64,000 nucleotides of DNA from JASHPR01 sp963833885 (GCA_963833885.1 CAWHZU010000015.1:248001-312000); one strand, 5' to 3'; shown: positions 49,374 to 58,797, counted from the first letter of the stretch. The notes: generated by a model not told the origin, from the sequence alone. Translations and numbers: made by a program.

Positions 49374-49999
49374 TCCGCCCTGCTCGCCAGTGCGTTCACG
49401 GCCGCGGACGCGATCGCCGACCCGCCGCGCCGGCCGTGCAGCGTCAGGAACTCGAGGTGCAGCCCATTGTCGGCCAGCGCGGCCTTGGACTCGGCGGCGC
49501 CGACGAACCCGACCGGCACTCCGATCACGGCGGCGGGCCTTGGTGCCCCGGCCGCGACGATGTCCAGCAGGTGGAACAGCGCGGTGGGCGCGTTGCCGAC
49601 GGCGACCAGCGCGCCGTCCAGGCGGTCGCGCCAGAGCTCGACCGAGGCCGCCGTCCTGGTTGTGCCTAGTTCAACCGCAAGCCCGGGCGTCCGCGGGTCG
49701 CGCAGCGTGCACAGCACGTCGTTGCCGGCGGGCAGCCGGGACCTGGTGACGCCCGCGGCCACCATGGACGAGTCGCAGAGCACCGGCGCGCCGGCCCGGA
49801 GCGCGGCCTCGGCCTGCCCGGCGAAGCCCGCCGACCAGGCCAGGTCGCCGACCAGGTCGGTCATGCCGCAGGCGTGGATCATGCGCACGGCAACGCGCTC
49901 CAGGTCGGCGGGGACGCGGGACAGGTCGGCCTCCCGGCGGATGGTGGCAAAGGACTCCCGGTAGATGGCGGCGCCGTCCCGTTCGTATCCGGTCTTCAT
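49370..49999 (-). CDS. cobH: precorrin-8X methylmutase
   Basis: A 209-residue CobH/CbiC. IYRESFATIRREADLSRVPA contains the conserved start. VAVRMIHACGMTDLVGDLAW carries the His in the RMIHACG motif that acts as general acid in the 1,5-methyl shift. It ends with VIGVPVGFVGAAESKAALAD and LEFLTLHGRRGGSAIASAAV. It moves the C11 methyl group to C12, turning precorrin-8x into hydrogenobyrinate. ATG 49999 is chosen because it overlaps the cobG stop by 4 bases and starts the fold; the frame continues to 50110 without similarity. Confidence 0.95.
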   Translation of the reverse strand: MKTGYERDGAAIYRESFATIRREADLSRVPADLERVAVRMIHACGMTDLVGDLAWSAGFAGQAEAALRAGAPVLCDSSMVAAGVTRSRLPAGNDVLCTLRDPRTPGLAVELGTTRTAASVELWRDRLDGALVAVGNAPTALFHLLDIVAAGAPRPAAVIGVPVGFVGAAESKAALADNGLHLEFLTLHGRRGGSAIASAAVNALASRAE

Positions 50000-51162
50000 G
50001 CCGGCCTCGCCCGGGCGCTCAGCTCCGCGCCGTCGCCGAACACCAGCCGGCCGTCGGACGTGGCGACGACCGCGGTGGCGTCGGCGGGCAGGCCGCACCG
50101 GCGGCCGCACCCCGCCCAGTGCACCGCGCCCAGCCCGGGGACGCGCCCGGCCAGCACGCGCACGTCAGCGAGCGACCTGCCGCAGGCCATGCCCGCGCAC
50201 GCAGTGACCGGGGCGAGTTCGTGGCCGTCGCTGACGACGAGTCCCGCATCGTCCAGCCGCTGCAGCGCGGCACCGGCCGGATCGGCCAGCGGGAGCACGA
50301 TCCGCCCCGCCGCGGCAAGCCGGGCCACCTCGCCGGGGCGCAGCATGCGCGCGACGAGCCGGACCTGCGCCGTGGTCAGCCGGGCCAGCGGCGCGGCGAC
50401 CACGACGAGCTTTTCAGCGTCCGGCACCGCGCCCAGCGCCAGCCGGCCCGTGGTGTCACTCACCGCGGCACCGAGCTCACCTCCGACCGCCGAGGCGACG
50501 CCGGCTCCGCCGTCCGCCAATCCGGCCACGCGCGCGCTGCTCACCCGTGCGTCGGCATCGCTGCTCTCCGACCGCGCCGGTTCCGCTCGCCGCTGGTCGA
50601 GGAAGGCGCGTGCCGCCGCGGCCGCGTGCCGGATCCCGGCTGCTGCCGTGCCGCGCAGGCCCGTGAGTCGGCCGGCCACGACGAGCTCGGCGGCGCCTGA
50701 ATCAAGCCGCAGGCCCACGTCGCAGCCGCCCAGCCCCGCATGCCCGGTTCCGTCGTCCAGGCTGAACAGGAACCGCCCCGGCAGCGCAACCAGGGCGGGG
50801 TCGCCCAGGATCGCGCGGTCCAGGGCGCGCACCAGGCCGCGCAGGTCTGGATGGTCTGCCAGGCCGGCCAGCGGGCTCGCGGTGATGTTGCGCGCCCGGT
50901 CGTGGGCGGGCGACGGCATGAGGCCGACCGCGGTGGCGCGGTGCGCCATGCCGGCGGCCGCGTCCGGCTCGATGCCCCGGATCTGCACGTTGCCGCGGGC
51001 GGTGAGGTCGACGCGCCCATCGCCGAACCGGCTGGTCAGGGCGGCCACCGACGCCAGCCGGGCGCTGCTCGCGTAGCCGCCGGGCAGCCGGATCCGGGCG
51101 ACGAGCCCGTCGCGCGCCTCATGCAGGTCGAGGATCCCGGGGCATGCGTCACCGGTCGTCAT
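49996..51162 (-). CDS. cobG: precorrin-3B synthase
   Basis: A 388-residue CobG, a sirohaem-type reductase homologue that inserts oxygen into precorrin-3A. The nitrite/sulfite-reductase ferredoxin-like half-domains are visible at RIRLPGGYASSARLASVAAL with RFGDGRVDLTARGNVQIRGI, and at the second copy (ADPAGAALQRLDDAGLVVSD). The 4Fe-4S cysteines are in TACAGMACGRS and HWAGCGRRCG. The middle (about 205-245) is Ala/Ser-rich and variable. It is specific to the aerobic cobalamin pathway. First gene of the cobG-cobH-cobIJ operon. A degraded copy of its N-terminal segment exists at 52592-52663. Confidence 0.95.
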   Translation of the reverse strand: MTTGDACPGILDLHEARDGLVARIRLPGGYASSARLASVAALTSRFGDGRVDLTARGNVQIRGIEPDAAAGMAHRATAVGLMPSPAHDRARNITASPLAGLADHPDLRGLVRALDRAILGDPALVALPGRFLFSLDDGTGHAGLGGCDVGLRLDSGAAELVVAGRLTGLRGTAAAGIRHAAAAARAFLDQRRAEPARSESSDADARVSSARVAGLADGGAGVASAVGGELGAAVSDTTGRLALGAVPDAEKLVVVAAPLARLTTAQVRLVARMLRPGEVARLAAAGRIVLPLADPAGAALQRLDDAGLVVSDGHELAPVTACAGMACGRSLADVRVLAGRVPGLGAVHWAGCGRRCGLPADATAVVATSDGRLVFGDGAELSARARPA

Positions 51163-51371
51163 CGGCCGCTCGCCAACAAAGTCCCCACGGCAGGCCGACA
51201 GTAGCGGCCGGTAACGCCCTGGTCAACGCCGGGGGGTGCGGTGCTGTCGCGGAGGGCGACTTGCCCGGATGCTCCGTCACCGCACTCAGCTGAGCGATGG
51301 CGCGGCGCCTACCATGGATGGGAGGGCACCCTGGTACCCCTCGTTCGTTGCGATCGCGGGAGGCAACTTTG

Positions 51372-51977
51372 ATGGCCTGGCCAGCGCGCGAGATGGCAGC
51401 AGGGGAAGACCGTGGCCGCTTGCGCACATCCCACGCCGACCGCGACCGCGTCGTCGACACACTCAAAGCCGCATACGTGTATGGCTTGGTGACCAAGGAG
51501 GAGTTCGACACGCGGGTCGGCCAGACGCTCGTTGCGCGCACCTATGCGGAACTGGCGGCGATTACGGCCGACATCCCTGCCGGGCTGGCGCCAGCACCTC
51601 CTCCGCTCAGCCTCGCACCGGCAAAGGCCAATCCCGCGGCACACGTCAGCCCGGGGCCGGGTGATCGCGCGTTCGGAGCGATGGCCGCGCTTGCGGTGCT
51701 GCTGTTCGCTGTCGCCTGCTTTGCCAGTGACGCGATGACCCCGGTGCTCTTGCTGGGAGCGCTCGTCAGCGCCTTCGTGTCCTTGTGCGCACGGCACCAC
51801 AACCGATCTGGCGGTCAGCTGCCTCCGCAGCAGAAGGTGCGCGGCGGTCCGGAAGCGGGTCGCCGGGTGGGATCTGCTGCACCGGCAGAATGGCCCTTGC
51901 GCCCAAGCAAGCCCTGGCGGCCGGACAGTGCTCAGATGGCACCGCGCCATTCTCTGCGCCCCCAGACGTCCAGCTAG
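51372..51977 (+). CDS. DUF1707 domain protein with membrane helices
   Basis: A 201-residue protein. The DUF1707 (SHOCT-like) domain at about 20-75 reads LRTSHADRDRVVDTLKAAYV and YGLVTKEEFDTRVGQTLVAR, followed by a Pro-rich linker. A membrane region of two helices follows (FGAMAALAVLLFAVACFA, VLLLGALVSAFVSL), then a basic, Pro-rich tail. DUF1707 proteins are common in actinomycetes, often in stress or sigma-factor loci, with unproven function. ATG 51372 is chosen because GGGAGG is 9 bases upstream; the frame is open to 51297. It converges with the GNAT gene and is not in an operon. Confidence 0.85.
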   Translation: MAWPAREMAAGEDRGRLRTSHADRDRVVDTLKAAYVYGLVTKEEFDTRVGQTLVARTYAELAAITADIPAGLAPAPPPLSLAPAKANPAAHVSPGPGDRAFGAMAALAVLLFAVACFASDAMTPVLLLGALVSAFVSLCARHHNRSGGQLPPQQKVRGGPEAGRRVGSAAPAEWPLRPSKPWRPDSAQMAPRHSLRPQTSS

Positions 51978-51984
51978 TGCCGCG

Positions 51985-52524
51985 TTAAGTTACGTTTAAC
52001 CCGGGCGGCGTGACCGGGGACCGCATGCCCAGCCACTGCTCGGCGCCCCAGGCCTCGAAACGCTCTGCCTCGGTGAACCCCAGCTTCACAGCGAGGCGCA
52101 TCGAGCGGGCGTTGGCGGTCTGGGTGAAGAGCACCACTGGCTCGCCGGGAAGCGCGCCATCCAGCCAGCCGAGTGCCGCTGCACACGCCTCCTCGGCGTA
52201 CCCGAATCCCCACGCCTGCGGCAGGAAGAGGTAACCGAGCTCGGCCTTCCCGGCACAGCGCCGCGTTGCTCTCTTGAGAATGACCTGGCCGATCATGGCC
52301 CCGTTGAGGTCAACGGCGAAGAGGCCGGGGGGCCGCTCGGGCGTTCCGGGCATCTCGCGCTCAAGCTCGTCACGCGGCTGGGGGCCGCCGAGGTACACGC
52401 CCACCTCTGGCGAGGCCAGCAGTTCGATGAACGCCGCGCGGTCCCGGGCCTCGGGCTCACGGAGGACGAGCCTATCGGTCCTGATCGGTTCAGGTGGCCA
52501 GGCGACGGCTCCCAGCTCTGCCAT
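51985..52524 (-). CDS. GNAT-family N-acetyltransferase
   Basis: A 179-residue GNAT protein of the RimJ/RimL type. RTDRLVLREPEARDRAAFIE leads in; motif A is in LGYLFLPQAWGFGYAEEACA (consensus QxxGxG region written QAWGFGYA), and motif B near TANARSMRLAVKLGFTEAER. The loop GMIGQVILK is replaced by GAMIGQVILKRA. It should acetylate an amine on a protein, aminoglycoside or small molecule using acetyl-CoA. It converges with the DUF1707 gene after only 7 bases and shares no operon. No substrate can be named. Confidence 0.88.
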   Translation of the reverse strand: MAELGAVAWPPEPIRTDRLVLREPEARDRAAFIELLASPEVGVYLGGPQPRDELEREMPGTPERPPGLFAVDLNGAMIGQVILKRATRRCAGKAELGYLFLPQAWGFGYAEEACAAALGWLDGALPGEPVVLFTQTANARSMRLAVKLGFTEAERFEAWGAEQWLGMRSPVTPPGLNVT

Positions 52525-52591
52525 GCGCGCAGGCTAGCAAGTGGCCAACCCACCAAGCGGGCAAACGTGACCTGCTACGGAGGCAGGCAGT

Positions 52592-52663
52592 GATCGCGCC
52601 GTCGCCGAACCGGCCGGCCAGGGCCGCCAGCGACAGCAGCCGGGTGCGGCTCGCGTAGGTGCC
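52592..52663 (-). pseudogene. relic of a cobG-like N-terminal segment
   Basis: On the minus strand this reads GTYASRTRLLSLAALAGRFG and then DGAI. It matches cobG (GGYASSARLASVAAL and RFGDGRVD) and is also close at the DNA level to 51008-51083. There is no frame around it. It is a leftover of a second cobG or another nitrite/sulfite-reductase-family gene. The surrounding gap 52525-52784 otherwise contains no recognised gene. Confidence 0.55.
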
Positions 52664-52784
52664 AGGTCAAGCCGAGCTGGCGCTAGCCAACAACGGTCGC
52701 GGGGCCAATAACGGGAGCCTTTTGCCCGTCTTTCCGCGGAGCTCCTAAGTGATGAAGCCGGTAATGTCGGCGGGCGGGTGTTCA

Positions 52785-54458
52785 ATGGTTCACATGGCAC
52801 GGGTTCTTACATTTACGAAGGATGACCTCAAAGGCGCTGCGGGAGCCAGGTCGTTCGAGCGTGGCCTGGACTATCTCCGCGATGTGGAGGACCTGGACGT
52901 TGCCAGCACGCAGATCACCGCCTGCGTATACGGCAGCAGCAAGTACCGGGTCTGTTTGGCATTCGGTGACGAAGTGCTCAGCGGGTCCTGCACATGCCCG
53001 TACGGCCAGGAAGGCTTCTTCTGCAAGCACTGCGTTGCTGTCGGGCTCGCGGTGCTGGAGATGGGTGAGGACCTTCCGGTGCTGATCGAGGCCACCAGAG
53101 CCGAACGGCAGGCGCTTGAGTCCTGGCTGGAGTCGCTCTCCAAGAAGGAACTGCTGGCCGAGCTACTCGGGTTGCTTGACGAGGAGCCGGATCTGCGGCG
53201 CCGCTTGGAGCTGCGGGCAGCGTCGGTGAACTTGGATGCCGTGACGGTCCGCCGCGCCGTCCAGGAGCTGATCCTGCTGCCCCGCCGCGGGTACGTCGAG
53301 TACAGCGAGGCTTACGCTTACGTCAACGACGTGCACAGGGCAGCGGCGGCGATTGACGATCTGACCGAGGCTGGGGGTGCAGCGGACGCGATCGGGATCG
53401 CGCGTGAAGCGGTCGCCTTGCTGACCGAGGCGTTTGAGCATGTCGACGACTCCTCGGGGGTGGTCGGCGACGCCACACACGAGCTGCTCGCGGTTCATCT
53501 GCGTGCGTGCGAGGCCGCGCCCCCGGATCCGGTCTCGCTCGGTGACTACCTGGCCGGGCTGCTGCTGCACAGCGACTATGGGTTCGGGCCCGATCTCGCC
53601 GACTACACCCGGCTGCTCGGTGACAAAGGCTTCGCCGCAGTACGTGAGCGCATAGAGGCCGCGTATTCCCGGAATCCGCAGGATTGGCAGGCGCGGAACC
53701 TCATGGAGTCGCTGGCCAGGGCCGAAGGCGACGTTGATGCGCTCATCGCGATATACGCCGCCCATCTTGATGATCGTGGCTGGAACCACCTTCGTATCGC
53801 CGAGGAACTCGATGAGAATGGCCGTGGCGGCGAGGCCCTCGTCTGGGCCGAGCGTGGCCTGGCTGAGGCCGCGAATCCGGACCAGCGGCTGGTCGACTAT
53901 CTGGCTAGCCGGTATGCGGCCGCGGGCCGGGGTGACGACGTGCTCAGCCTGCGGCGCGATCGCTTCCGCGACGAGCGGACACTGGCCAGCTATCAGGCGC
54001 TCCGGGGCGCCGCCAAAGATTCCGGCGCATGGCCCGCAGAGCGTGCCGAAGCACTCGCCCTGCTAGGCAAGGACGTGCATCGTTCTTCTGGCCGTGTCTT
54101 GTGGGGCTGGGACGGCCCGGTCCTGGTCGACGCGCTGCTCGACGACGGTGATCTGGACGCCGCATGGGAGGCGGCAAAGGACGCCGCTTCGGACGCTCAG
54201 TGGCTTCGGCTGGCTGACGCCTCGGCCGCTACCCGTCCGATTGATGCACTAGCGGTCTACATGAGGGCGATCGCCCCGTTGAAGAGCATGACCGGCGACC
54301 GCGTCTACCACCGGATGGCGAGCCTGCTGCTCTCCGCGCGCGCCTGCCACGAGACCCTGGGAACGACAGACAAGTTCGCCCGGTACATGACCGGCTTGCG
54401 CTTGGACCAGAAGCGAAAGCGCAACCTGATCAAGATCCTGGACCAAAAAGGACTCTAG
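52785..54458 (+). CDS. SWIM zinc-finger protein
   Basis: A 557-residue protein with an N-terminal SWIM domain: LRDVEDLDVASTQITACVYG leads to the CxCxnCxH signature in GSCTCPYGQEGFFCKHCVAV. The remainder (about 110-557) is alpha-helical with repeated SPR/TPR-like units, including LVDYLASRYAAAGRGDDVLS and ALAVYMRAIAPLKSMTGDRV, and it ends with KRKRNLIKILDQKGL. Actinomycete SWIM proteins of this layout are thought to mediate DNA or protein binding; biochemical roles are mostly unproven. Start ATG 52785 or ATG 52794 are both possible. It is followed by a small RHH gene on the same strand. Confidence 0.88.
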   Translation: MVHMARVLTFTKDDLKGAAGARSFERGLDYLRDVEDLDVASTQITACVYGSSKYRVCLAFGDEVLSGSCTCPYGQEGFFCKHCVAVGLAVLEMGEDLPVLIEATRAERQALESWLESLSKKELLAELLGLLDEEPDLRRRLELRAASVNLDAVTVRRAVQELILLPRRGYVEYSEAYAYVNDVHRAAAAIDDLTEAGGAADAIGIAREAVALLTEAFEHVDDSSGVVGDATHELLAVHLRACEAAPPDPVSLGDYLAGLLLHSDYGFGPDLADYTRLLGDKGFAAVRERIEAAYSRNPQDWQARNLMESLARAEGDVDALIAIYAAHLDDRGWNHLRIAEELDENGRGGEALVWAERGLAEAANPDQRLVDYLASRYAAAGRGDDVLSLRRDRFRDERTLASYQALRGAAKDSGAWPAERAEALALLGKDVHRSSGRVLWGWDGPVLVDALLDDGDLDAAWEAAKDAASDAQWLRLADASAATRPIDALAVYMRAIAPLKSMTGDRVYHRMASLLLSARACHETLGTTDKFARYMTGLRLDQKRKRNLIKILDQKGL

Positions 54459-54489
54459 CCTCCTGCGCGGAGTCTCTATCGTCGTGGGT

Positions 54490-54699
54490 ATGACGCAGGT
54501 GGACAGGTTCTCGGTGACGATGCCGCCGGAAGTTGGCGAAGGCGTTCGGCAGGCCGCCGCGCGGCAAGGAATCAGCGTGTCGGCGTGGCTCGCTGAGGCG
54601 GCGGCCGACCGCCTCAGGAATGAATTGCTCGGTGCCGCATTGGATGCATGGGAGTCCGAAGACGGTCCCTTCGCCGAGACCGAGCTGAACCGGGTATGA
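54490..54699 (+). CDS. ribbon-helix-helix protein, antitoxin-like
   Basis: A 69-residue protein with a ribbon-helix-helix pattern. The beta strand DRFSVTMPPEV is followed by GEGVRQAAARQGISVSAWLA and EAAADRLRNE, which fit the RHH/antitoxin (VapB, ParD, CopG) layout, and an acidic C-terminal tail (WESEDGPFAETELNRV). It probably binds DNA as a dimer. No toxin gene lies next to it, since the next element is the cobalamin riboswitch. It is therefore an orphan regulator or a solitary antitoxin. ATG 54490 is chosen over GTG 54484. Confidence 0.75.
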   Translation: MTQVDRFSVTMPPEVGEGVRQAAARQGISVSAWLAEAAADRLRNELLGAALDAWESEDGPFAETELNRV

Positions 54700-54840
54700 G
54701 CCATCGTTTCGCGCGCACCTGGCTGTCTGGCTGAGGGGCAGTGGCATCCCATTTGCAGACGTAGGGACCGTGTCCGGGCGGACGACATGGGGAGTTCGGT
54801 TGACGTGCGCGCTCGGCGTGCGCGAGAGTCGGCAGGTACA

Positions 54841-54987
54841 CGCGACGGTTAGCGAGGAAGCCGGTGCGAATCCGGCGCGGTCCCGCCACTGTCACCGGGG
54901 AGCAGACCCCAGCACGGCCACGGCCCATTCGGGCGGGAAGGCCGGGGCGCGCACCGATCCGGGAGCCAGGACACTCCGGCCGTCGCG
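54841..54987 (+). ncRNA. cobalamin riboswitch
   Basis: A class of AdoCbl-type riboswitch with clear landmarks. The P1 stem CGCGACGG (54841-54848) pairs perfectly with CCGTCGCG (54980-54987). The core GAAGCCGGTGCGAATCCGGC (from 54857) continues into CGCGGTCCCGCCACTGT, the hallmark of the family. The B12 box AGCCAGGACACTCCGGCC lies at 54964-54981. The distal end leads within 40 bases to the cobN ribosome site (GAGAAGGG at 55013-55020) and GTG 55027, so it most likely represses translation of cobN and downstream genes when adenosylcobalamin is abundant. No other cob block in the window has one. Confidence 0.95.
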
Positions 54988-55026
54988 ACCTTCGACCCGG
55001 GGCGAGGATCCCGAGAAGGGCCCGTC

Positions 55027-58000
55027 GTGCCTTCAGGACCCAGCGACAGTACCGTCCTGCTGCTGTCCACGTCCGATACTGATCTGCTGGCCGCCAAGGC
55101 CAGCGGAGCCAATTACCGGCTCGCTAACCCCGCACGCCTGGACCCGGCGGATCTTCCGCCGCTGCTCGACGGCAGCGACGTGGTCGTCGTGCGGCTGCTG
55201 GGCGGCGAGCAGGCGTGGCGCGAGGGGCTCGCCGCGCTGCGCCGCCAGCCGCTCCCGCTGATCGTGCTCGGCGGCGAGATCGTCCCGGACGCTGCGCTGA
55301 TGGCCCTGTCCAGCGTTCCGGCGGGCATCGCCGCGCAGGCGCACGAGTACCTGGCCCACGGCGGGCCGGGCAACCTCCGCGAGCTGGCCATGTTTCTGGC
55401 CGACACCGTGCTGATGACCGGCCACGGCTTCGCTCCGCCCGAGCCGATGCCCACGTGGGGCCTGCGCCCGTGGCCGCCAGCGGAGGCTCAGCCCGGCGCG
55501 GGCGGCTCACCCGGCGCGGACCGCCAGCCCGGCGAGCCGGAGCGGCCGGTGGTCGCGGTGCTCTACTACCGGGCGCACGAACTGGCCGGCAACACGGACT
55601 TCGTCGACGCCCTCGCCGCGGCGATCGAGTCCTGCGGCGCACGCGCGATGCCGGTCTGGTGTGCCAGCCTGCGGACCGCGCCGCCGGAACTTCTGCAGGC
55701 GCTCGGCCGGGCCGACGTGCTGGTCGTCACCGTGCTCGCAGCCGGGGGCACGGTTCCGGCGATGTCCCAGGCGGGCGGGGACGACGAGGCGTGGGACACC
55801 GGCGCGATCGCCGCCCTGGACATCCCGGTCGTGCAGGCGCTGTGCCTCACCTCGCCGCGGGCGCAGTGGACCGATGCGAACGCCGGGCTCAGCCCGCTCG
55901 ACGCGGCCACCCAGGTGGCGATACCGGAGTTCGACGGCCGGATCATCAGCGTGCCGTTCTCGTTCAAGGAGACTGGCGAAGACGGCCTGTCGCGCTACGT
56001 TCCGGATCCGGAACGCGCCGCGCGGGTGGCCGGGACCGCGGTCGCGCTGGCCCGGCTGCGGCACATCCCGCCCGCCGGGCGGCGGATCGCGGTCGTGCTG
56101 TCCGCCTACCCCACCAAGCATTCCCGGATCGGCAACGCGGTCGGCCTGGACACCCCGGTGAGCACCGTCCGGCTGCTGAGAGCGATGCGTGAGCGCGGCT
56201 ACGACGTCGGGCCCGTGGGCGGCCCCGATGCGCTGCCCGGCATCGAGCCACCGGACGGGGACGCGCTGATCCACGCGGTGATCGCGGCAGGCGGCCAGGA
56301 CCCGGAGTGGCTCACCGACCGGCAGCTGGCCGCCGCGGCGGTGCGGATCCCGGCCGCGCAGTACCGCGCCTGGTTCGGCCGGCTGCCCGCCGAGCTGCGC
56401 ACCAGCGTGGAGAAGGCCTGGGGGCCGCCACCCGGCGAGCTGTTCGTGGACCGGGCCGCCAGCGCCAGCGTCGGCGGCGACCCAGACGGCGACATCGTGC
56501 TCGCCGCGCTGCGCGCGGGCAACGTCGTGCTGCTCGTGCAGCCGCCGCGCGGCTTCGGCGAGAACCCGGTCGCGATCTACCACGACCCCGACCTGCCGCC
56601 GAGCCACCACTACCTGGCCGCGTACCGGTGGCTGGAGGAGAGCTTCGGCGCGCATGCGGTCGTGCACATCGGCAAGCACGGCAACCTGGAATGGCTGCCG
56701 GGCAAGAACCTCGGCATGTCCGCGGCGTGCGGGCCCGACGCTGCGCTCGGCAACCTGCCGCTGATCTACCCGTTCCTGGTCAACGACCCGGGCGAGGGCA
56801 CCCAGGCCAAGCGCCGCGCGCACGCCACGATCGTCGACCACCTGGTGCCGCCGATGACCCGCGCGGAGACCTACGGCGACCTGGCGCGGCTCGAGCAGCT
56901 CATGGACGAGCACGCCGCGGTGGCCGCGCTGGACCCGGCCAAGCTCCCGGCGATCCGGGCCCAGATCTGGACCCTCATCCAGGCCGCGAAGCTCGACCAC
57001 GACCTCGGCCTGCAGGATCGCCCGCAGACGGAAGAGTTCGATGACTTCCTGCTGCATGTCGACGGCTGGCTGTGCGAGGTCAAGGACGCGCAGATCCGCG
57101 ACGGCCTGCACGTGCTCGGCGAAGCGCCCGAGGGCGCAGCGCGCGTCGGCCTGGTGCTCGCGATGCTCCAGGCCCGCCAGATCTGGTCCGGCGGGGCCGG
57201 GCTAGGCGGCCCGGGTGGGCAGGGCGGGGCGGGTGCCGCAGGCGGGACGAACGGCGCCGGCGGCGGAGGCCCGCTGCCGGGACTGCGCGAGGCGCTCGGC
57301 CTGGCCGAGGACGGCACCGCGCCGCGCGCCGCGGTCGACCGGACCGAGGAACAGGCCAGGGCGCTGGTCGAGGGGATGGAGCTCGCCGGCTGGCGGGCCA
57401 GCGCGGCCGCGCAGGTCACCAGCGAGGTCCTCGGCCGCAGCGACGAGACCGTCGAGCGGCTGCTGCGGTTCGCCGCCGACGACCTGATACCGCGCCTGGC
57501 CGCGACGGCCGGCGAGATCGACGCGGTGCTGCACGCGCTCGACGGCGGCCACGTCCCGGCGGGCCCGAGCGGCTCCCCGCTGCGCGGGCTCATCAACACG
57601 CTGCCGACCGGCCGGAACTTCTACGCCGTGGACCCCAAGGCGGTGCCGTCCCGGCTGGCCTGGGAGACCGGCCAGCAACTCGCCGCCAGCCTGCTGGATC
57701 GCTACCGCGAGGACACCGGTGAGTGGCCGGCCTCGGTCGGGCTATCGGTCTGGGGAACCGCCGCCATGCGGACCTCCGGCGACGACATTGCCGAGGTGCT
57801 CGCGCTGCTCGGGGTGCGGCCGGTCTGGGACGACGCCAGCCGCCGGGTCACCGGCCTCGAGGTCACCCCGCCAAAGGAGCTCGGTCGCCCGAGGATCGAC
57901 GTGGTCGTGCGGATCAGCGGGTTCTTCCGCGACGCGTTCCCGCACGTGATCACCCTGCTCGACGACGCGGTCAGTCTGGTCGCCGACCTGGACGAGGACC

Positions 58001-58797
58001 CGGCGAGCAACTTCGTCCGCGCGCACGCGCTGGCCGATGCGGAGCGTATAGGCGACCACCGCCGGGCCACCACGCGGATCTTCGGATCGCCCCCGGGCGC
58101 CTACGGCGCCGGCCTGCTGCCGCTGATGGAGAGCCGGTCCTGGCGCGACGACGCCGACCTGGCCGAGGTCTACGCGGCCTGGGGCGGGCACGCGTACGGG
58201 CGCGGCCTCGACGGCCGCCCCGCACGCGAGGACATGGAGTCCGCCTACCGGCGGATAAGGCTCGCGGTGAAGAACACCGACAGCCGTGAGCACGACATCG
58301 CCGACTCCGACGACTACTACCAGTACCACGGCGGCATGATCGCCGCGGTCCGCTCGCTGACCGGCGAGGCACCGCGCGCCTACGTCGGCGACAGCACCCG
58401 GCCGGAGAACGTCAGGACGCGAACCCTGGTCGAGGAGTCGGCCCGGGTGTTCCGGTCCCGGGTGGTGAACCCGCGCTGGATCCAGGCGATGCGCCGGCAC
58501 GGCTACAAGGGCGCGTTCGAGCTCGCCGCCACCGTCGACTACCTGTTCGGCTGGGACGCCACCACCGGGGTGGTCGCGGACTGGATGTACGAGCAGCTCA
58601 CCGCGTCCTACGTGCTCGACCCGGAGACCAGGCAGTTCCTCGAGAAGAGCAACCCGTGGGCGCTGCGCGGCATCACCGAGCGGCTGCTGGAAGCGGCGGG
58701 CCGCGGGCTCTGGGAGGCGCCCGAGGAACAGACGCTGGAGGCCCTGCGCGAGGTCTTCCTGCAGGTCGAGGGCCAGCTAGAGGAGGCGCAGGCGTGA
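55027..58797 (+). CDS. cobN: cobaltochelatase subunit CobN
   Basis: A 1256-residue CobN, the large cobalt-inserting subunit of the aerobic cobaltochelatase (related to magnesium chelatase ChlH/BchH). Landmarks include RIAVVLSAYPTKHSRIGNAV, VVHIGKHGNLEWLPGKNLGM, RGLINTLPTGRNFYAVDPKA, ADVDLDEDPASNFVRAHAL, and near the end NPRWIQAMRRHGYKGAFELA. Residues about 720-745 are a Gly-rich insertion. It inserts Co2+ into hydrogenobyrinic acid a,c-diamide with the ATPase partner. GTG 55027 follows the riboswitch; the stop overlaps the partner's start, so the two are coupled. Confidence 0.96.
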   Translation: MPSGPSDSTVLLLSTSDTDLLAAKASGANYRLANPARLDPADLPPLLDGSDVVVVRLLGGEQAWREGLAALRRQPLPLIVLGGEIVPDAALMALSSVPAGIAAQAHEYLAHGGPGNLRELAMFLADTVLMTGHGFAPPEPMPTWGLRPWPPAEAQPGAGGSPGADRQPGEPERPVVAVLYYRAHELAGNTDFVDALAAAIESCGARAMPVWCASLRTAPPELLQALGRADVLVVTVLAAGGTVPAMSQAGGDDEAWDTGAIAALDIPVVQALCLTSPRAQWTDANAGLSPLDAATQVAIPEFDGRIISVPFSFKETGEDGLSRYVPDPERAARVAGTAVALARLRHIPPAGRRIAVVLSAYPTKHSRIGNAVGLDTPVSTVRLLRAMRERGYDVGPVGGPDALPGIEPPDGDALIHAVIAAGGQDPEWLTDRQLAAAAVRIPAAQYRAWFGRLPAELRTSVEKAWGPPPGELFVDRAASASVGGDPDGDIVLAALRAGNVVLLVQPPRGFGENPVAIYHDPDLPPSHHYLAAYRWLEESFGAHAVVHIGKHGNLEWLPGKNLGMSAACGPDAALGNLPLIYPFLVNDPGEGTQAKRRAHATIVDHLVPPMTRAETYGDLARLEQLMDEHAAVAALDPAKLPAIRAQIWTLIQAAKLDHDLGLQDRPQTEEFDDFLLHVDGWLCEVKDAQIRDGLHVLGEAPEGAARVGLVLAMLQARQIWSGGAGLGGPGGQGGAGAAGGTNGAGGGGPLPGLREALGLAEDGTAPRAAVDRTEEQARALVEGMELAGWRASAAAQVTSEVLGRSDETVERLLRFAADDLIPRLAATAGEIDAVLHALDGGHVPAGPSGSPLRGLINTLPTGRNFYAVDPKAVPSRLAWETGQQLAASLLDRYREDTGEWPASVGLSVWGTAAMRTSGDDIAEVLALLGVRPVWDDASRRVTGLEVTPPKELGRPRIDVVVRISGFFRDAFPHVITLLDDAVSLVADLDEDPASNFVRAHALADAERIGDHRRATTRIFGSPPGAYGAGLLPLMESRSWRDDADLAEVYAAWGGHAYGRGLDGRPAREDMESAYRRIRLAVKNTDSREHDIADSDDYYQYHGGMIAAVRSLTGEAPRAYVGDSTRPENVRTRTLVEESARVFRSRVVNPRWIQAMRRHGYKGAFELAATVDYLFGWDATTGVVADWMYEQLTASYVLDPETRQFLEKSNPWALRGITERLLEAAGRGLWEAPEEQTLEALREVFLQVEGQLEEAQA

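Noticed and set aside
54490..54699. RHH gene as part of a toxin-antitoxin pair
   Set aside because: No toxin-like gene flanks it: SWIM protein upstream and riboswitch downstream.
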